Shown in pieces: positions 47,243 to 60,570 of a stretch of 64,000 nucleotides of DNA. The position numbers were made by a program, and so were the translations under genes. The notes below the pieces were generated by a model. The model was given only the letters and a program-made list of their open reading frames with translations. It was not told where the DNA came from and searched no databases. The stretch lies in assembly GCA_016801845.1 (NCBI GenBank), contig CM028915.1, forward strand, positions 10,309,501-10,373,500, in the 5' to 3' direction. Origin of the DNA: Polydactylus sextarius (lineage: Eukaryota > Chordata > Actinopteri > Polynemidae). Position 1 is the stretch's first letter. The number at the start of each line of letters is the position of its first letter.

Positions 47243-49632
47243 TATTTGAATCCAATGTTCTTCATTATTTAAAGTGTAAGAAGTATTTATCTAAAAGGGG
47301 AGGAAGTGTGGTGTATGGATGATACACAACAATTTCAACTCCTCGGTTAGTTCTCATCCGCACCGTTAGTCTGCTGCTGTTGTTAGTGTTGGGCTGTAAG
47401 GCAGAGCCACATGCATTTCTGCTGAAGTTGGCACTGGTCCTCCACACTTCATTGCACTTCCATCAGCTCAGTGATAGCATGGAACAGTGCAGCTTCAAAA
47501 GGCCGAAAACAGCAAAATAAAAGACAACGTTGGGTTATTGAGTTAAATGTTTAGTGGAAATATTCCTCTTGTCTCTCTCTCTCTCTCTGTGCCTCTTCCT
47601 CAGTGTTGTGCAGTTAATTCATCCCATATGTTTCAGCAGTGCCAGGCATTTCAGGCTCTGTGGTGAAGTACACTTCTCCAAAACTAATTTGCTCAAATGC
47701 TATATTGCTTTAATGATATATTACCCAACAAATTCATTATTGTTTTTGCATATCTGCAGTTACATTCTCCAGTGTCTTTAGTAGCTATTATTTATCAGTA
47801 AGACTAATGATGTAGTTATGGTGGAACTGTATTTAGACACAAGTGGTACATTAAACTAAGTGTTAACATGCTCACAACTACGATGCTAACATGATATTAT
47901 TGACAATAAGCATTACATTGACCATCTACGGCTAATTAGTACTAAACACAAACCTGTAAAGTGTCAAAAAAACAAACAAAACAAAAGTAAGAAATCAATT
48001 GATTATATCAAAAATGTCATTAGGATTCATCCTCTGGGAACCACGAATGTCTGCATTGACCTCCACTGCAATACTGCAGTTGTTATGTTGACAATCCCTA
48101 GAGCAGTGCCATTAGCGATGGCTAATAAACAATACATTAGAGAAGTGAATTAATTTGAGTTTATGTTCCTCTAGGTTTGACTGATGTTCATTTGATTACA
48201 ACAGTTTTATAGCCAGAGGTTGTTTTTTTTTACCATTGATTGTCAAGTAGCATGAAACAAACTGATCAGAGTTGATTCCAAAGTTCATGTTGGAAGTTTT
48301 CCTTCTTGCAGCTTCACTGACTTCCAGTGCAGGTCACATCCAATTAAATATATTATTTGCAGAATTGCACACAGAAGTGTTCCTTGTTATATTGAAAATT
48401 ACTTTAGAAGGTGAGTGAACAGCAGAGCCAGTATAACAAACTGAACTGTCAGGATTCCTCTCTGTGTACTGGGGCAATGAACTGGAATAAGCTCAAACAT
48501 TAGCTCTTTTCTTTTTAAGGTAAAACAATTGCTGCTAAAGTGTGTTCTTTAAGAGAATGTGGAAATATTAATATACCATCATAACTGACCTTTTAATCCA
48601 GTGACATTTACATCTCAAACTGTCTAGAAACCGATATCCTTGATGGCCCTGACTCCCTGTAATGTATTTTTGAAACTATTGCTTCATGTGCTTTTAGGAA
48701 GATTCAATCCGCTCTATGTTCCAGTCTTATTGTTGGACACTGAATGTCTATTACCATTTGATGAGGTTGGTGGACTGTGCTGGAAAGTCCAGGACTTTAC
48801 TGTCCTATCCAGCAGTCACTGATGTGTTGTTCTGTTCCTGCAGATGTACTGGACTGTTGTCAGTAATTCTAAACCTAAAATCTGTGGGTTTTGCTTTATT
48901 GCCAGCAATTTTCATTTTATGTCCAAAGTGGCGAATCTCCTAATGTTCCTCTGCAGATTAAGTCATATGTGCTCGATGTGCTTGATAAAATCAGGGGCTC
49001 TGTAAAAGATTGACTGTGAGAGAGCATCTGCACCACCCCTTCCTGAATAAAAACATCCTCACAACAAGATGAGGCAAAAAGTCAGCACAGTGCACCACTT
49101 CTTTTGTTGTCTAGTCCTGTTGGAACAGATGAATGGATTAAGTTCTTTATCAGACTGCCGTGTTCATTCATTCTCTTCTTTTATGCCTGCAGTGGCTTGT
49201 TTTCATCGGGCCGACAACAAGGAAACATTATCTGATTGTTATTGCTTCAGGAAACAGTCTGGAACAGAACAAGTAACAAAGATAATAGGAAGTTTATTGC
49301 AACATCAAGTTAGCGCGCAAATCAAATCTCTACATTTCTGAACATATGCAACGACATGCACGTCCATGCATGCGTGCATTTGGCATGTGAGTGTCCACAA
49401 TAATGAAGAAGAGTGAAGCTTTGAGCTGTCAGGGACTCGTAAGGGGTTGACACCGTGTGACAGTCAGGAGTTACACGCTGAGAACAAACGTCTGATTAGA
49501 GCCACTGGACTGGAACTGAGTGGCTGCTCATTAGATGCATGCGACAGTGTTTGGTTATGTAGCAACATATAGAAATGTTCTCAGGCAGTCATTAGATAAA
49601 AACACCTGTGCAGACACTTAAGTGTGGGAACA

Positions 49633-49635
<3 letters not shown>

Positions 49636-49697
<62 letters not shown>
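49636..49697. repeat. (GT)n(GA)n compound microsatellite
   Basis: A GT run of about 44 bp is directly followed by a GA run of about 18 bp, then an A-rich tract (49704-49717). Confidence 0.9.
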
Positions 49698-52600
49698 AAG
49701 AGAAAAAAAAAAAAAAACAAATGGAAAAAAGAGAGAAATAGAACCTGGGGCTCAGGACCCCCCAGGCAGCTTTGAGGTTTGCCAAATTATTTATGTTAAG
49801 AGAAAAATACTTGCAACACATAAATTTAGGATCATGTTTTCAGTCTTTGTGATAAATGTCTAATGTTTGAAAGTAATGAATATTTACAGCCCTAAGGCTC
49901 ACACCAATAATTAATCACATGAAATGGCCTGATGAAAGAAAAATAATGAATTAGCGCCCGGTGTCAGAGTTCAACATTTGGCCTTGCATAAGTGGGTCGC
50001 GTAGTTTCTTTTTTTTTTTTTTAAAGATCTGGACGTTTTAAAAAAATGCTTAAGTGCCGCTGTTATAGAAAACAGTAGGTACAGTCTGACCTCTGCTGCA
50101 CCTCTGTGTTGAGCCAGAGGTGTTTTTTTCCTTTCTCTCCCTCTCTGTTTCAGCTCCAGCCCTCTGAAGCACATTACATAACTACACTATTATTTTTCCA
50201 TCCCCTGCCCCTCTGTGTGACTGACATAGCAGGGTAAATACAGATCCAAACAAGGCAATGATAATGACTTACTCTTCTCTTTTTGATCAGTCTATTTGTC
50301 ACACCCTGTCCCTTTATTTTCTGCCTTTCTCTTCTACTTTTCTTCTGTCCACCCCTCCTCTCTCTCTTTTTTTTTTTTTTTTTCTGCCCCACCACAAGTT
50401 GGTTCTCTTTTGCACCCAATGTGGTACGCTGGCTTTCCATTAGTTCATTTCCCTTGCTTGGAGAATGCGCTTGCATGGTGTGTGTGTGTGTGTGTGTGTG
50501 TGGGTATGTGTGTACTGCATGAATGTGTGTGTGTGTGTGTCTCTGTGTGCATGCATGTGCACATGTGCGTGTGTCTCCTGAGTCTCAGAACAGTATTATT
50601 GTAAACATATCATTTGATGGGAGAGTGGTTCAGGTTGTTGGCCGGCTGCCCTGCTTTCATTTGGAACAGAGCTGCCAACATCTGGACTGTGTCAACACTC
50701 ACTGACAGTGTGTCTGTGTGTGCGTGTGTGTGTGTGTGTGGCGTGTGCGTGTGTGTGTGTGTGTGTTGGGGTCCCTGCCTCGGCCCCAGAGCTGTCAGCC
50801 GTTGGATGGGGAACAGATTTGCTCAGATTAATCAAAGGTGTAGCATTAATAAAAGGGAGCCCTATTCCTCCATGCCTCCAGGCGGCCATTTTAAGAGCCT
50901 GGGAGAGCAGCCGCACATCCTCCAGGATGAGCTGCAGTCACGCGCAGGTACATGCACTCAGCCTGGGATGGCCTTTTAGCTGAAATAGCCACAATTTAAG
51001 TATAAATGTGAACACTTGAAAGGCGAAAACAATCTTTCGCTTATTTGCGGTCCTCTGCCAGTTCTCACACTGTTTGGTGGAGTAATAGAGCAGCGAGTTC
51101 CCTTTGGATTGGACGCTGTGTTTGATACTGCACTGAGCTGGAGAAAAAAGCCAGGATGAGAAACTGTGACCACCCTGGATGAAAAAAAAAAAAACACAAA
51201 TCCAGCAGAGACACATAAAACATGTTCATATGATGAACAATGTGCAGAAACCTCCTTCATTAATTTATTTAAACCCAGGTCAGGATGTGCTGCCACCAGT
51301 GATGCACGACTCACAAAAAACTTCAGAGACACACAACACATTTTAGTGCTCAGTGGGACAAAAAGGGAAGGAAAAGAACAAGAACTTACCTCATTAATTT
51401 ATGTAAACTGAGAGCAGATGCATTGGAATTATTGTGGTATACACACACAACGATGATGCAAATGTTGAAAGAGGGAGATAGATCAAAATCTCTGTGGGGC
51501 TCTGTGTGCATGTGTGTGTGTGTGTGTGTGTGCGCGTGCATGCACGTGTGTTTATGTATAGCTACAAAGACAGAGAGTGAAGAAATTATTTGAACTTCAG
51601 TCAAGGTATTTTAACATTTGCCCCATCTTGCTTCTTCCAGTAGTTTCAACTGTTATTTGTGCAAAGCCAGTGCTACAGTTTCCTTCCTTTTGTGGTGGAG
51701 TAACTACATCTTAATACACACACATGTGCGCGCATACACACATATGCACACATCATACAAGAAGTTTATAATCTTGTGGTTTTTCAAACCCAAGAAACAA
51801 AGAGAAGGAAAAGAACAGGGGAATGAATGTTTTGCTCTCTGCAAAATATTCAACTCCCTCATCTCTGTTTCTGCTTACTGAACTTTATCTCTGACACCGA
51901 TTTTTGTGTTTATATTTTTAAGTCTTCTGCATCTGTGTGTGCATACATGCTCAATGCATATAAGTAAATGTATGTGTGTGTACGTATGTGTGTGTGTGTA
52001 TATGAGTACAGACGCTGCTGTGAGAAAGGCTAATAATCTCCCCTTCAGCTGAGGCTGGGATCTCTGTCCAGCTCTCTCTGAGTCTGGGCTGTTGGCTCTG
52101 GCAGGCCATCTGATCCGGCCTCACTGGGCTAAAGATATTTGGGTGTAGTGAGCGCTGATGTTTTTGCTGCGCTCTGGGTAAAGCTGAGCCGAGATGTATT
52201 TGGGTTGGCTTTCTGAGGGATGAAGCCTGTTTGCCTACCGGGCCGAAGGCTCTGCAGGGGGGCCCGCCTAATCTGCTGCACCATCCGACAGCTTAATTAG
52301 TGTTTCACTGCTGCACTCATACACAGTCTGCACACACACACGCATTTCCTCTCTTCTACACACATACACACTGGGGCATAGCTCATTAGTCTAATAAAGA
52401 GCTATTAGAAGGTTAAATGTGGGTCTCATTAAAGATTACTCGTTTACTACCATGCATATTCAGCTCTGTTCTGTGATTCTGATAACTGCTCATGTTACTG
52501 CAAAAGTGAGGACCACATTCAACTCGTGCAATGTTAATTTACCATGCCAAGGCCTGGGATTTGGCCTGTCTCCTGCTGAGAGCATAAACGCCATGAGAAA

Positions 52601-55527
52601 TGGATACAGTCACTTCCAGTCAGGGACTAAGGGCTTAAATGTCATTACATGATGGTGTCTTTATGTTGTGGGTGCGCTCAGCACACTGTAAATTGTTTGA
52701 GATGATTTTGACGAGCAGGGATCCAAGAGGCTTAAAGAGGAAGAGGCTTGAGAAGGATAAGCTGTGTGAAGAGGGGGTCTAGATTAGCGTGAATGGATTT
52801 TGAAGCCATCGTGGATGCTCGCACTAAAGGCTGTATTGAAATGTCAGAGATAATAATTTTACTTCTCTCATTTCTCAAGATCCCCTGTCCTAATGCTTCT
52901 GCCATCTATTTGAGACCAGAGCAGTGGACGTCTGTCAATGTGAGAAAAGGAGAAAAGAGAAAGAGAGAGAGAGAGAGGGTTTTGGCATCCTACAAAGATG
53001 CATATACTCGCTCTTTCCAGCCTTCATCAAGCTCTATCTGATCCAAACAGTGCTCTTGTCTTTACTTGGTCCCTAATAACATTATTCTCCTGGTCATGGC
53101 CACATAAAAAACAGATGAGCGTGAGCCATAAAGGGGAAAATCAGTTTTCAAAAAGGAATTAAAATATTGGAGCTGCCAGTGTTTTGACTTAGCGGATAAA
53201 GCCTCCAGGCAACTAGGATTGGAGGGAAAGGGAGCAAGAAGCTGTGAGAATGTCAAACAGCAGACGGCTTTACTGACTCAAGTCATGGATTAGCCATCTG
53301 AAGCCTTGTTTTAGGAGTTATAGTATTACTGAGTAGCCCATGACTATCCTACAGTGTAAAACAATGTGTTAGCTGCATATCAATTAAAGAGATTCTCCTC
53401 AGAGATAAGACAATGGAGCTGAAAATGAGTTGTAAATTGTCCAACTGGGTTACATGCCTGTCTCTTGTCTCGATAAATATTTCAGCCAAGCTCAGCTGGA
53501 AAAATGGAAAGATAGGCATATTTAATGACTTCTGTGCTTGTATGTTTATCAAGTTTTAAAAGTCATTTGCTGGAACATCTGTGACAAGTGAATTTGCATT
53601 TTGAAAAAATTCCCATAATTGAAAATGACAAAATCTGTCCCGTTGAGGCATAATGGGAGCTGCTCCTGGATAAGATGTTGAAATTCATACAATATGCAAA
53701 AATATAATATTAGTTTCTTTTTGGCAGTCCATCTCCCTGCCTCGTAATTCATTTGTAACTGTCACAACTGTTTTGTGATTTGGAAATCAGCCCACATTAT
53801 AAAAGACAAATCTTCCGAGTTTTTTTTTTTCTTTTACACTTTTAGATATCACATACACGTGTCAGGTTTTTATTCATCATTAAAATCCACTTCAATACAT
53901 CATGTATCTGTCGACAGTGTTTGTAAATTGTAAAAATGTTAACATGGGCGTTAATCTGTCGTTCACTCCTGCTCAGCGGCCCCCGATCTGTCCCTCAGTT
54001 GTTTATCATGTTTCCACTATTTAATGTTTATGATGGCTTGTGTGATGACTGTGTGGTTATGTTGTGTTGTGCACTGTGCATGTGTGTGTGTGTGTGTGTG
54101 TGTGCATGTGAGAGAGCAATTTGTTTTGAGTGACAACTCTGTCGCTTGGCTCGCAGGGAAAGTTGCTAATTTACTATCTCTCAAACAGATGTCCCATTAT
54201 GCGTCTAACATTCACACACATCTGCCCATATGCGCTTAAATCAGTTGTCAGAATCTTTGTCAACAAGAGCCGACGTCTCCGACTGAGTATCAGCTCCACC
54301 GTTCACGGGGGAATCTTTATGTAAGTGTCTAATAGGCCTGAAGTTGCTTATCTGCAAGAAAAAGTTACAGTTTTCCATTTTCTATTTAAGCACTAATAAC
54401 TGAACTAATAACTTCACTTTACTTGCTAATGCACAAAATGAGTGTGGCCCCCAGTCTTCTGCACCCTAGTGGTAGCTCATGGAAAGCATCGCAATGCTCT
54501 GCTGCAAAGGTACAACTTTAAAACTCAGCATCACATATAAACCTGCAGCCAGTAGAGTATGGACAAACGCACATTTATATATATGTCATATGTTTTCAGC
54601 CACTAGAACAAGGTGAAATTTGCGTGTTATTGAAAGTAACAGGTCATTATTTCAATCCCAAAATGGATTTTTCACATTGAGCAACCGAGCATGTCACAGT
54701 TGCTAACATATATTGTCAGAAACTACCAAGATCTAATGTTTATAGTGCACTACTGGCTTGAAGTGTGTGTGTTTGTGTGTGTGTGTGTGGGTGTTAGTGT
54801 GTGAGTGCGTGTCATGAAGAGTTGGTTTGGCAGAGAGCCATGCAGCTGGAAGCCATCATAGAACCAATTACTTTCTGTCTTTTGCTTTCCTTCGCTCTCT
54901 CCCTCTTTCCTCCCTTCTCCCTCTCTGTCGTTCTCTTCATCTTTCCCTCCTGCTCCCATTTTCTCCCTCTGTCTGATTTTAATTCTGAAGGCCCGTCTCC
55001 TCATGAACCGAGAGTTAGCCTCACACTTAAACCCCTCTTTTTGCTTTCACTCACTGTTACAACTCATCACCACTAAAACACACTTCTCTCGACCTTCTCC
55101 CGATCATCTCCAATCCCTTCTTTCATCCAGACTACTTCACCCTCTTCATCATCCTTTCAAATGAGGCTTTTTCTTCATGTGAGTTTTTTTTTGCCTCCGT
55201 CCTCAGGCTTATTGATTCAGATGTGAAATGTTTATAAGCCAACATGACTAACAGACCAATTTACAGTAACATGTTTGAGCTGCAACTCATGGGCATGAGT
55301 GAGGGGCAGCGAGAGTGTAAACACTGATCACAGATCGTGCACTGACTGAAAGTGTCACAGGAGAGAAAGAGAGAGAGGGAGAGAGAGAGAGAGAGGCAAT
55401 GGAGGTTAGAGGAAGTGAGAGAGTTAACAGTATAAACAAATGAGAACTGTAATGAGGATAAAGCACTGCTGTGAACAAGTGAGCCTTTGTCTCCACTCAT
55501 ACCTGCTCTCTCTCGCTCTCTTGGTGT

Positions 55528-55528
<1 letters not shown>

Positions 55529-55559
<31 letters not shown>
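55529..55559. repeat. (CA)n microsatellite
   Basis: Pure CA run of about 30 bp, preceded by CTCTCTCGCTCTC. Confidence 0.9.
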
Positions 55560-55562
<3 letters not shown>

Positions 55563-56063
55563 GTAAATGGCTGTATCGTGTTTGGGTTTCTGGGAAGTGC
55601 AGTTTATTGAATGTTAAAGAAGAGAAACAGGATCCAGCACTTCATTCAGAGCGAGCGAGCGAGACACTTAATGATGTTTTTCAAGTGGCCGTGCCAAAGT
55701 GAGGCTTTTTTTTTTCTTTCCCTCTCTCCATATTCTGACATATCAGCCTATCACTTTGAAAAAAAGGAAATGAACAAAAGCAGATTTGTTGAATAGGGTG
55801 GATTATTGTGTTTAGTACCATAGTTGGGGAAAATTTAATTTACTTTTATTTTATTTTTCCACCAGCTCCCCCTTATTTTAGCAACAAGTTTTAGTGTCTA
55901 AAAAACAATTTAGCTGCTTATTTGTTATTAACACAAATGTACCCACTGCACACAATGCTTGTAGGTAGGCTTGTAGGCTGTAGGTAAATCCTTGTACTTT
56001 GTCCAACATAAGCTTAGTTTCCTTAATAGCTGTTGGCAGAAAATAATAAAAACACTTTTGGCT

Positions 56064-56414
56064 TAAAGGACTTCACGTCTGCTTTTGCATGCTTTAGCCC
56101 ACTTAATATAAATCACACAAAGTTTTCATCACAGTCCATTATTTTTGCAAACCATGCTGGGTTCCATATTGTTGGATGTAGTTTTTCCTGCTATTCCATT
56201 ACTATTACTTTACTTTCTGTACAATAAGAAAATCTAGTAGCAGACTCTCTGTGGATGTGAAGTCCTTTAAAGTCTGCTAAATAATTTGAGAGGAAACCAA
56301 TTGACTTTGAAGGTGAGTAATGCATTCAGCAAATTGTACAGTAAACATTTAGAAATGTGATTTGCAGCTAAAGAGCTGAAAGTCACAAAAACACTAGCTT
56401 GGTCCTTTAAATTC
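56064..56414. mobile_element. MITE-like element, second copy of the AAAGGACC family
   Basis: The left end TAAAGGACTTCACGTCTGC and the reverse complement of the right end (TTTAAAGGACCAAGCTAGTG, from about 56414) are inverted-repeat-like. The left arm also parallels the 9765 element (AAGGAC..CAC then TTTTGCATG then TTT). A further inverted copy of AAAGGACTTCAC lies inside at 56258-56269. No coding capacity. Ends are approximate. Confidence 0.4.
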
Positions 56415-56847
56415 AATACAAGTACGGAGTCTGTTTAAAAAGAAAATAAGGAAATAAAAATGTGAAGGATGTGGCAGCCTTGTAGCCTTTGGTTTAGACT
56501 GAAAACAGGGCTGATGCCATTATTACTTTTGCATAACAAATAGATACTGATCAAGCTCAGCCACATTATGATGACTTGCCTAAAGTTGTGCAGCTCATTT
56601 TTGCAATCTGCAGATACTTGCTCGACATCTGGGGAATTGGAAGCCAAGTCAACACCTTGTTCCTCAAACCATTCCTGACCCTTTTTTTTTTTGCTGTGTG
56701 GTCTAAGCATCCTGCAGAAAGAGGCCACTGCCCTGAGAGAATACCATTAACATGAAGAGGTTTTCTTGGCCTGCAACAATGTTTAGGAAGGTGGTGAACA
56801 TTCACATGAATAAAAACACTTTTGGCTTAAATCAGATTGCAGGTAGT

Positions 56848-57296
56848 TAGTAGTATACCTTCAGTATTACATTGTTATCTGCTGTCTGTGCAGATTTCGT
56901 CAGATGCTCCTCAGACATTAAGTTGAAGGGTGACTCACCAGACTGACAAGCTGAGATTCACCACCTCCTCTGGTCAAAAGTTTTAGGTGGGTTGCACCCA
57001 TGGCCGGCAGCTGTTAGGTGTGGTCAGGAGTAAGCTCTGTTTCACCTGAAACTTCACCCAGCAGTAATGTCACCGTGACCTGACAGACCCTGAGGTGCAC
57101 TCTGACATCAACACAGCAAGACTGAAAATTTAAAACTGCTGGAGACATTAATTCTCTGATGAGAATTTCTCTGCATTGGCCAGGGAGTTTACTATGACAA
57201 ATGAAAGCATTAAAGAAGGAGAAAAAAATGTTAGCACCTCAGACTAGCACTCTTATATGGGTTGATAAGTAACAACACTCGCGGGTTATTTTAAAC
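56848..57296. repeat. Direct duplicate segment, copy 1
   Basis: About 450 bp, highly similar to 58565-59015 in the same orientation (long identical stretches such as TTTTAGGTGGGTTGCACCCA). Copy 1 has about 20 extra bases near 56875 and lacks a short CCCGCCTG insertion present in copy 2. It is either a dispersed repeat or a local duplication; flanks do not match. Confidence 0.9.
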
Positions 57297-58105
57297 ATGA
57301 ATGTCAGGATCCACCACTCCCCAATAAAGCATCACAGTGTCATCTCCAGGTAACTTAAACATGTGTACATCCACCTCCTTTAATCACTTCTTTGACACTT
57401 TTTACCAGAACAAACATCAGTAGAATCAGTAGCTCCTCTGTTAGACTGAACCACACAGATCAATCTTCATTCCCCATGTATATCACTGAGCCTTGACTGC
57501 CCATGGACCACCTTGGACCATCTTGAGGTGATACCGACCACTGAAATCTGGGATCATCCAAGATCTGCAGTTCTGGAGATGCTCTGACCCAGTAGTCAAG
57601 CTATTAGTTTAGTCAAAAGTAGCTCATATCCTTATGCTGTCAACTTCCAGAATAAAATGTTTGCACTCGCTGCCAAATATATCCCACCCACTGACAGGTG
57701 CCATTGTAAGTGTGCGCACAACTTTGCATTCAAAAGCTGAATCTACACAACATGACAACCTGGAAGAAGCCACATATCATTAATTCTGAATGTATTTATA
57801 TTCATGATGTTTTGGTTTACTTAAAATATGCTATAACTGTGTATAATATCAAGGTGTAACAAAGCACACTGAGTATTTTCCCTCTCCAGAAGACGTGTGT
57901 TTTAAAGAAATTAGTTACATGATGAATGTGATGATGAAGCTCTTGAGAAATCAAAACAAGTCCAAATATTTGACCATTTTTGGCTGTTTGCGACATAACA
58001 AACTGCAAAAAAAAAAAAATGCGGAGAGTGCAGAATGAGTGCTCAGAAATGGTTGTTATGAACACACACGCATGCACACACAAAAACACACACATAAAAA
58101 ACATG

Positions 58106-58106
<1 letters not shown>

Positions 58107-58158
<52 letters not shown>
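58107..58158. repeat. (CA)n microsatellite
   Basis: Pure CA array of about 50 bp, preceded by a looser CA-rich stretch from 58060. Confidence 0.9.
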
Positions 58159-58160
<2 letters not shown>

Positions 58161-58564
58161 ATTTCCAGAGAAATGACACAATTGATCAATTGATGACACA
58201 ACACAGTTTTTTCCCATCCTGAATTTTAAGGTTTTCATTAAAGGAAGGTGAATGGTTTGAGCCTGTTGTCATCATGATCTCACATCTTTCAGATTATGTG
58301 GGCGTATGTGTGATACTTTGGCAAATCCATTTGAACACTCGTCAGCAATTTCATATAATCTGACATCGCATTAACTAGTCCCATGTTACCTAATTATTTA
58401 AATCAAATTATGTTTTTGAAACCAAACAGTTATTAATGATATTGATTTTCAGATTAAGGGAAACAAAATCAGTATTCTCTACTTCACTGGGGATACAAAT
58501 GAAATGACGTATTTGACATAATCAATTTCTGATTAAGTGAAAAAGTATTTGAGAAAACATAACC

Positions 58565-59015
58565 AGTAGTCAACAGTATGCCTTCAGTATCAGGTTTTGT
58601 CAGATGCTCCTCAGACATTAAGTTAAAGAGTGACTCAACAGACTGACAAGCTGAGATTCACCACCTCCTCTGGTCAAAAGTTTTAGGTGGGTTGCACCCA
58701 TGACCCGCCTGTGGCCGGCAGCTGTTAGGTGTGGTCAGGAGTGAGCTCTGTTTCACCTGAAACGTCACCCAGCAGTGATGTCACAGTGAACTGACAGACC
58801 CTGGGGTGCACTCTGACATCAACACAGCAAGACTGAAAATTTAAAACTGCTGGAGACATTAATTCGCTGGTGAAAATGTGGCAGTCTCTGCATTGGCCAG
58901 GGAGTTTACTATGACAAATGAAAGCATTAAAGAAGGAGAAAAAAAATGTTAGCACCTCAGACTTGCACTCTTATATGGGTTGATAAGCAACACTCGCTGG
59001 CAGGTTATTTTAAAC
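58565..59015. repeat. Direct duplicate segment, copy 2
   Basis: Second copy of 56848-57296, about 1.72 kb downstream in the same orientation. Similarity stops at TTTTAAAC in both copies, which sets the right boundary sharply. Confidence 0.9.
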
Positions 59016-59298
59016 CTTATAAAATGTTTATTTTGTGACAACGTTCTGATAACAGGCAGATGCAGTTCTTTTTTCATTTCTGTCTCCAGTATTGAAATCC
59101 CTGTTAGCTGAAGTTCTGGAAGTGCTGCTTTTCTCCAGAGAGAAATTTGCAAATGAAAGTGACAGCACGTTAGCAAAAGACTAAGAAAACAAATCGGACA
59201 ACCATCATACAAAGAATGTCTCGCTGTGCTAAAAGAGGCCGCTCATTCTGAAAAAGGGGCAAATAGTAACAAGTAACACACTCGTATACAGACACAGA

Positions 59299-59459
59299 CA
59301 CACACACACACACACACACACAGATGGAGATGTGGCCGGGCGTTGGGCCAGATGCTCAGAGAGAAGGAAACTCGCATTCTTCTGATGGGGAGTCATCAAG
59401 TATCAGGTTCCATAGACTCTGGCAGAAGCTAGAGAGCCCCCTCACCACCCACCACCCCA

Positions 59460-59503
<44 letters not shown>
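59299..59503. repeat. Two (CA)n arrays
   Basis: CA runs at 59299-59322 and 59460-59503, with about 135 bp between them. Confidence 0.9.
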
Positions 59504-59509
<6 letters not shown>

Positions 59510-60570
59510 ATACAAAAAGCACATGCATAGGGGCATACTTTGTGGCTCCATCCTTTTTGTGTGTGCATGAGGGTAGGTTGGCTGCATGAAATCACTGCCT
59601 CTTCTAATTTTGTCAGATCTGTTTGTGCAGAAGTATGGACAGAAATGTCTGCTCTCGAACACAGCTTGGTCTGATTTGTTTTATTTTATTATATATGAGA
59701 AAAACCTCCTCAGTTTGTGGTGAAGTAGCTGTTTAAAGACAAGGAATTTGTTGGTTTGATGCAGGGTGAAGCGCACAGGTCAAACGATCATGGAGGAGAT
59801 GAGGGTGATGAAGGGACACAACTGATGTGTAATTTCTATTCACTCCACAAGATGTCAGCATCGCCTTATTCCTCTCAAGACTCCTCTCCTCTGATCATAC
59901 AAATGACTTACTACTGTGATTAAGTCACACATTTCTCAACATATAATTTCCAAAAAAAAAACAAAACAAAAAAAAACAAAACAAAACAAAACATTAAACT
60001 CATATTCGTAAATTAATTTCAAATCAAAATGTTCAAATTAGGCATGTAAACATGTGAAGCTTCATGTTTAACACCATGTTATCACAGTCCCTTGACACAC
60101 TGTGAATCTGTTACTGAAACACAGATGGCGCAATGAATCAATAAAATTCAAAGGTTTTATACTTTGATGAAAAGTTAATCTAGTCAGTGTTCTTCCTCAG
60201 GACATTTTGTACCTGGAGAATACAAAATGAGATTCAAGATTCTTCTTTGTATGCAAGTACAACATAGTTGTGACATAACTGACATGTACCTCTGCTGATG
60301 TAGCACATGATGAACACTCTGTCAAGTATCACTCATCACTCACCTAGTGATATGATGAGTGACAATACAGGTTACATAAAAACTTGATTTACAGAAGTAC
60401 CGTAAGTTGTTATTTTAAGAAGCTAAAAAGCCGCTTTGTCATGTTTGACGTTTTAATCTACTAATGTTTTTACCTGTCCTTGCAAAGTGAGTAAACTGCA
60501 TGAAGTAGCAGAACTATTTCTAGTTTTCCATATTCAGAATATGTTTCAATGAAACATTTTACAAACATGC

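Larger units (their letters stand above)
43490..47310 (+). mobile_element. Ty3/Gypsy LTR retrotransposon relic
   Basis: Same strand as setbp1. In order: a gag-like region (about 43760-44400) with a CCHC zinc knuckle, degraded protease/RT sequence (44400-45250), RT connection and RNase H (45300-45890), integrase zinc-binding and core (46025-46680), and integrase C-terminal region (46706-47150). A polypurine stretch AAAAGGGGAGGAAG (47293-47306) sits where a 3' PPT is expected. Multiple stops and frameshifts and an internal RT deletion show it is dead. I could not find a convincing LTR pair, so both ends are approximate. Confidence 0.85.
47311..56063. other. Intergenic sequence with microsatellites
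   Basis: No gene recognised. It contains (GT)n/(GA)n at 49636-49697, GT clusters at 50477-50570 and 50708-50765, and a CA run at 55529-55559. A T-tract lies at 50368-50383. A possible decayed LINE fragment lies near 48295-48500 (low support). Sequence between 52020 and 53560 is free of simple repeats and might hold conserved noncoding elements, but that cannot be judged from one genome. Confidence 0.6.

Noticed and set aside
52020..53560. Conserved noncoding enhancer candidate
   Set aside because: The stretch is repeat-free and looks unique, but conservation cannot be judged from a single sequence.
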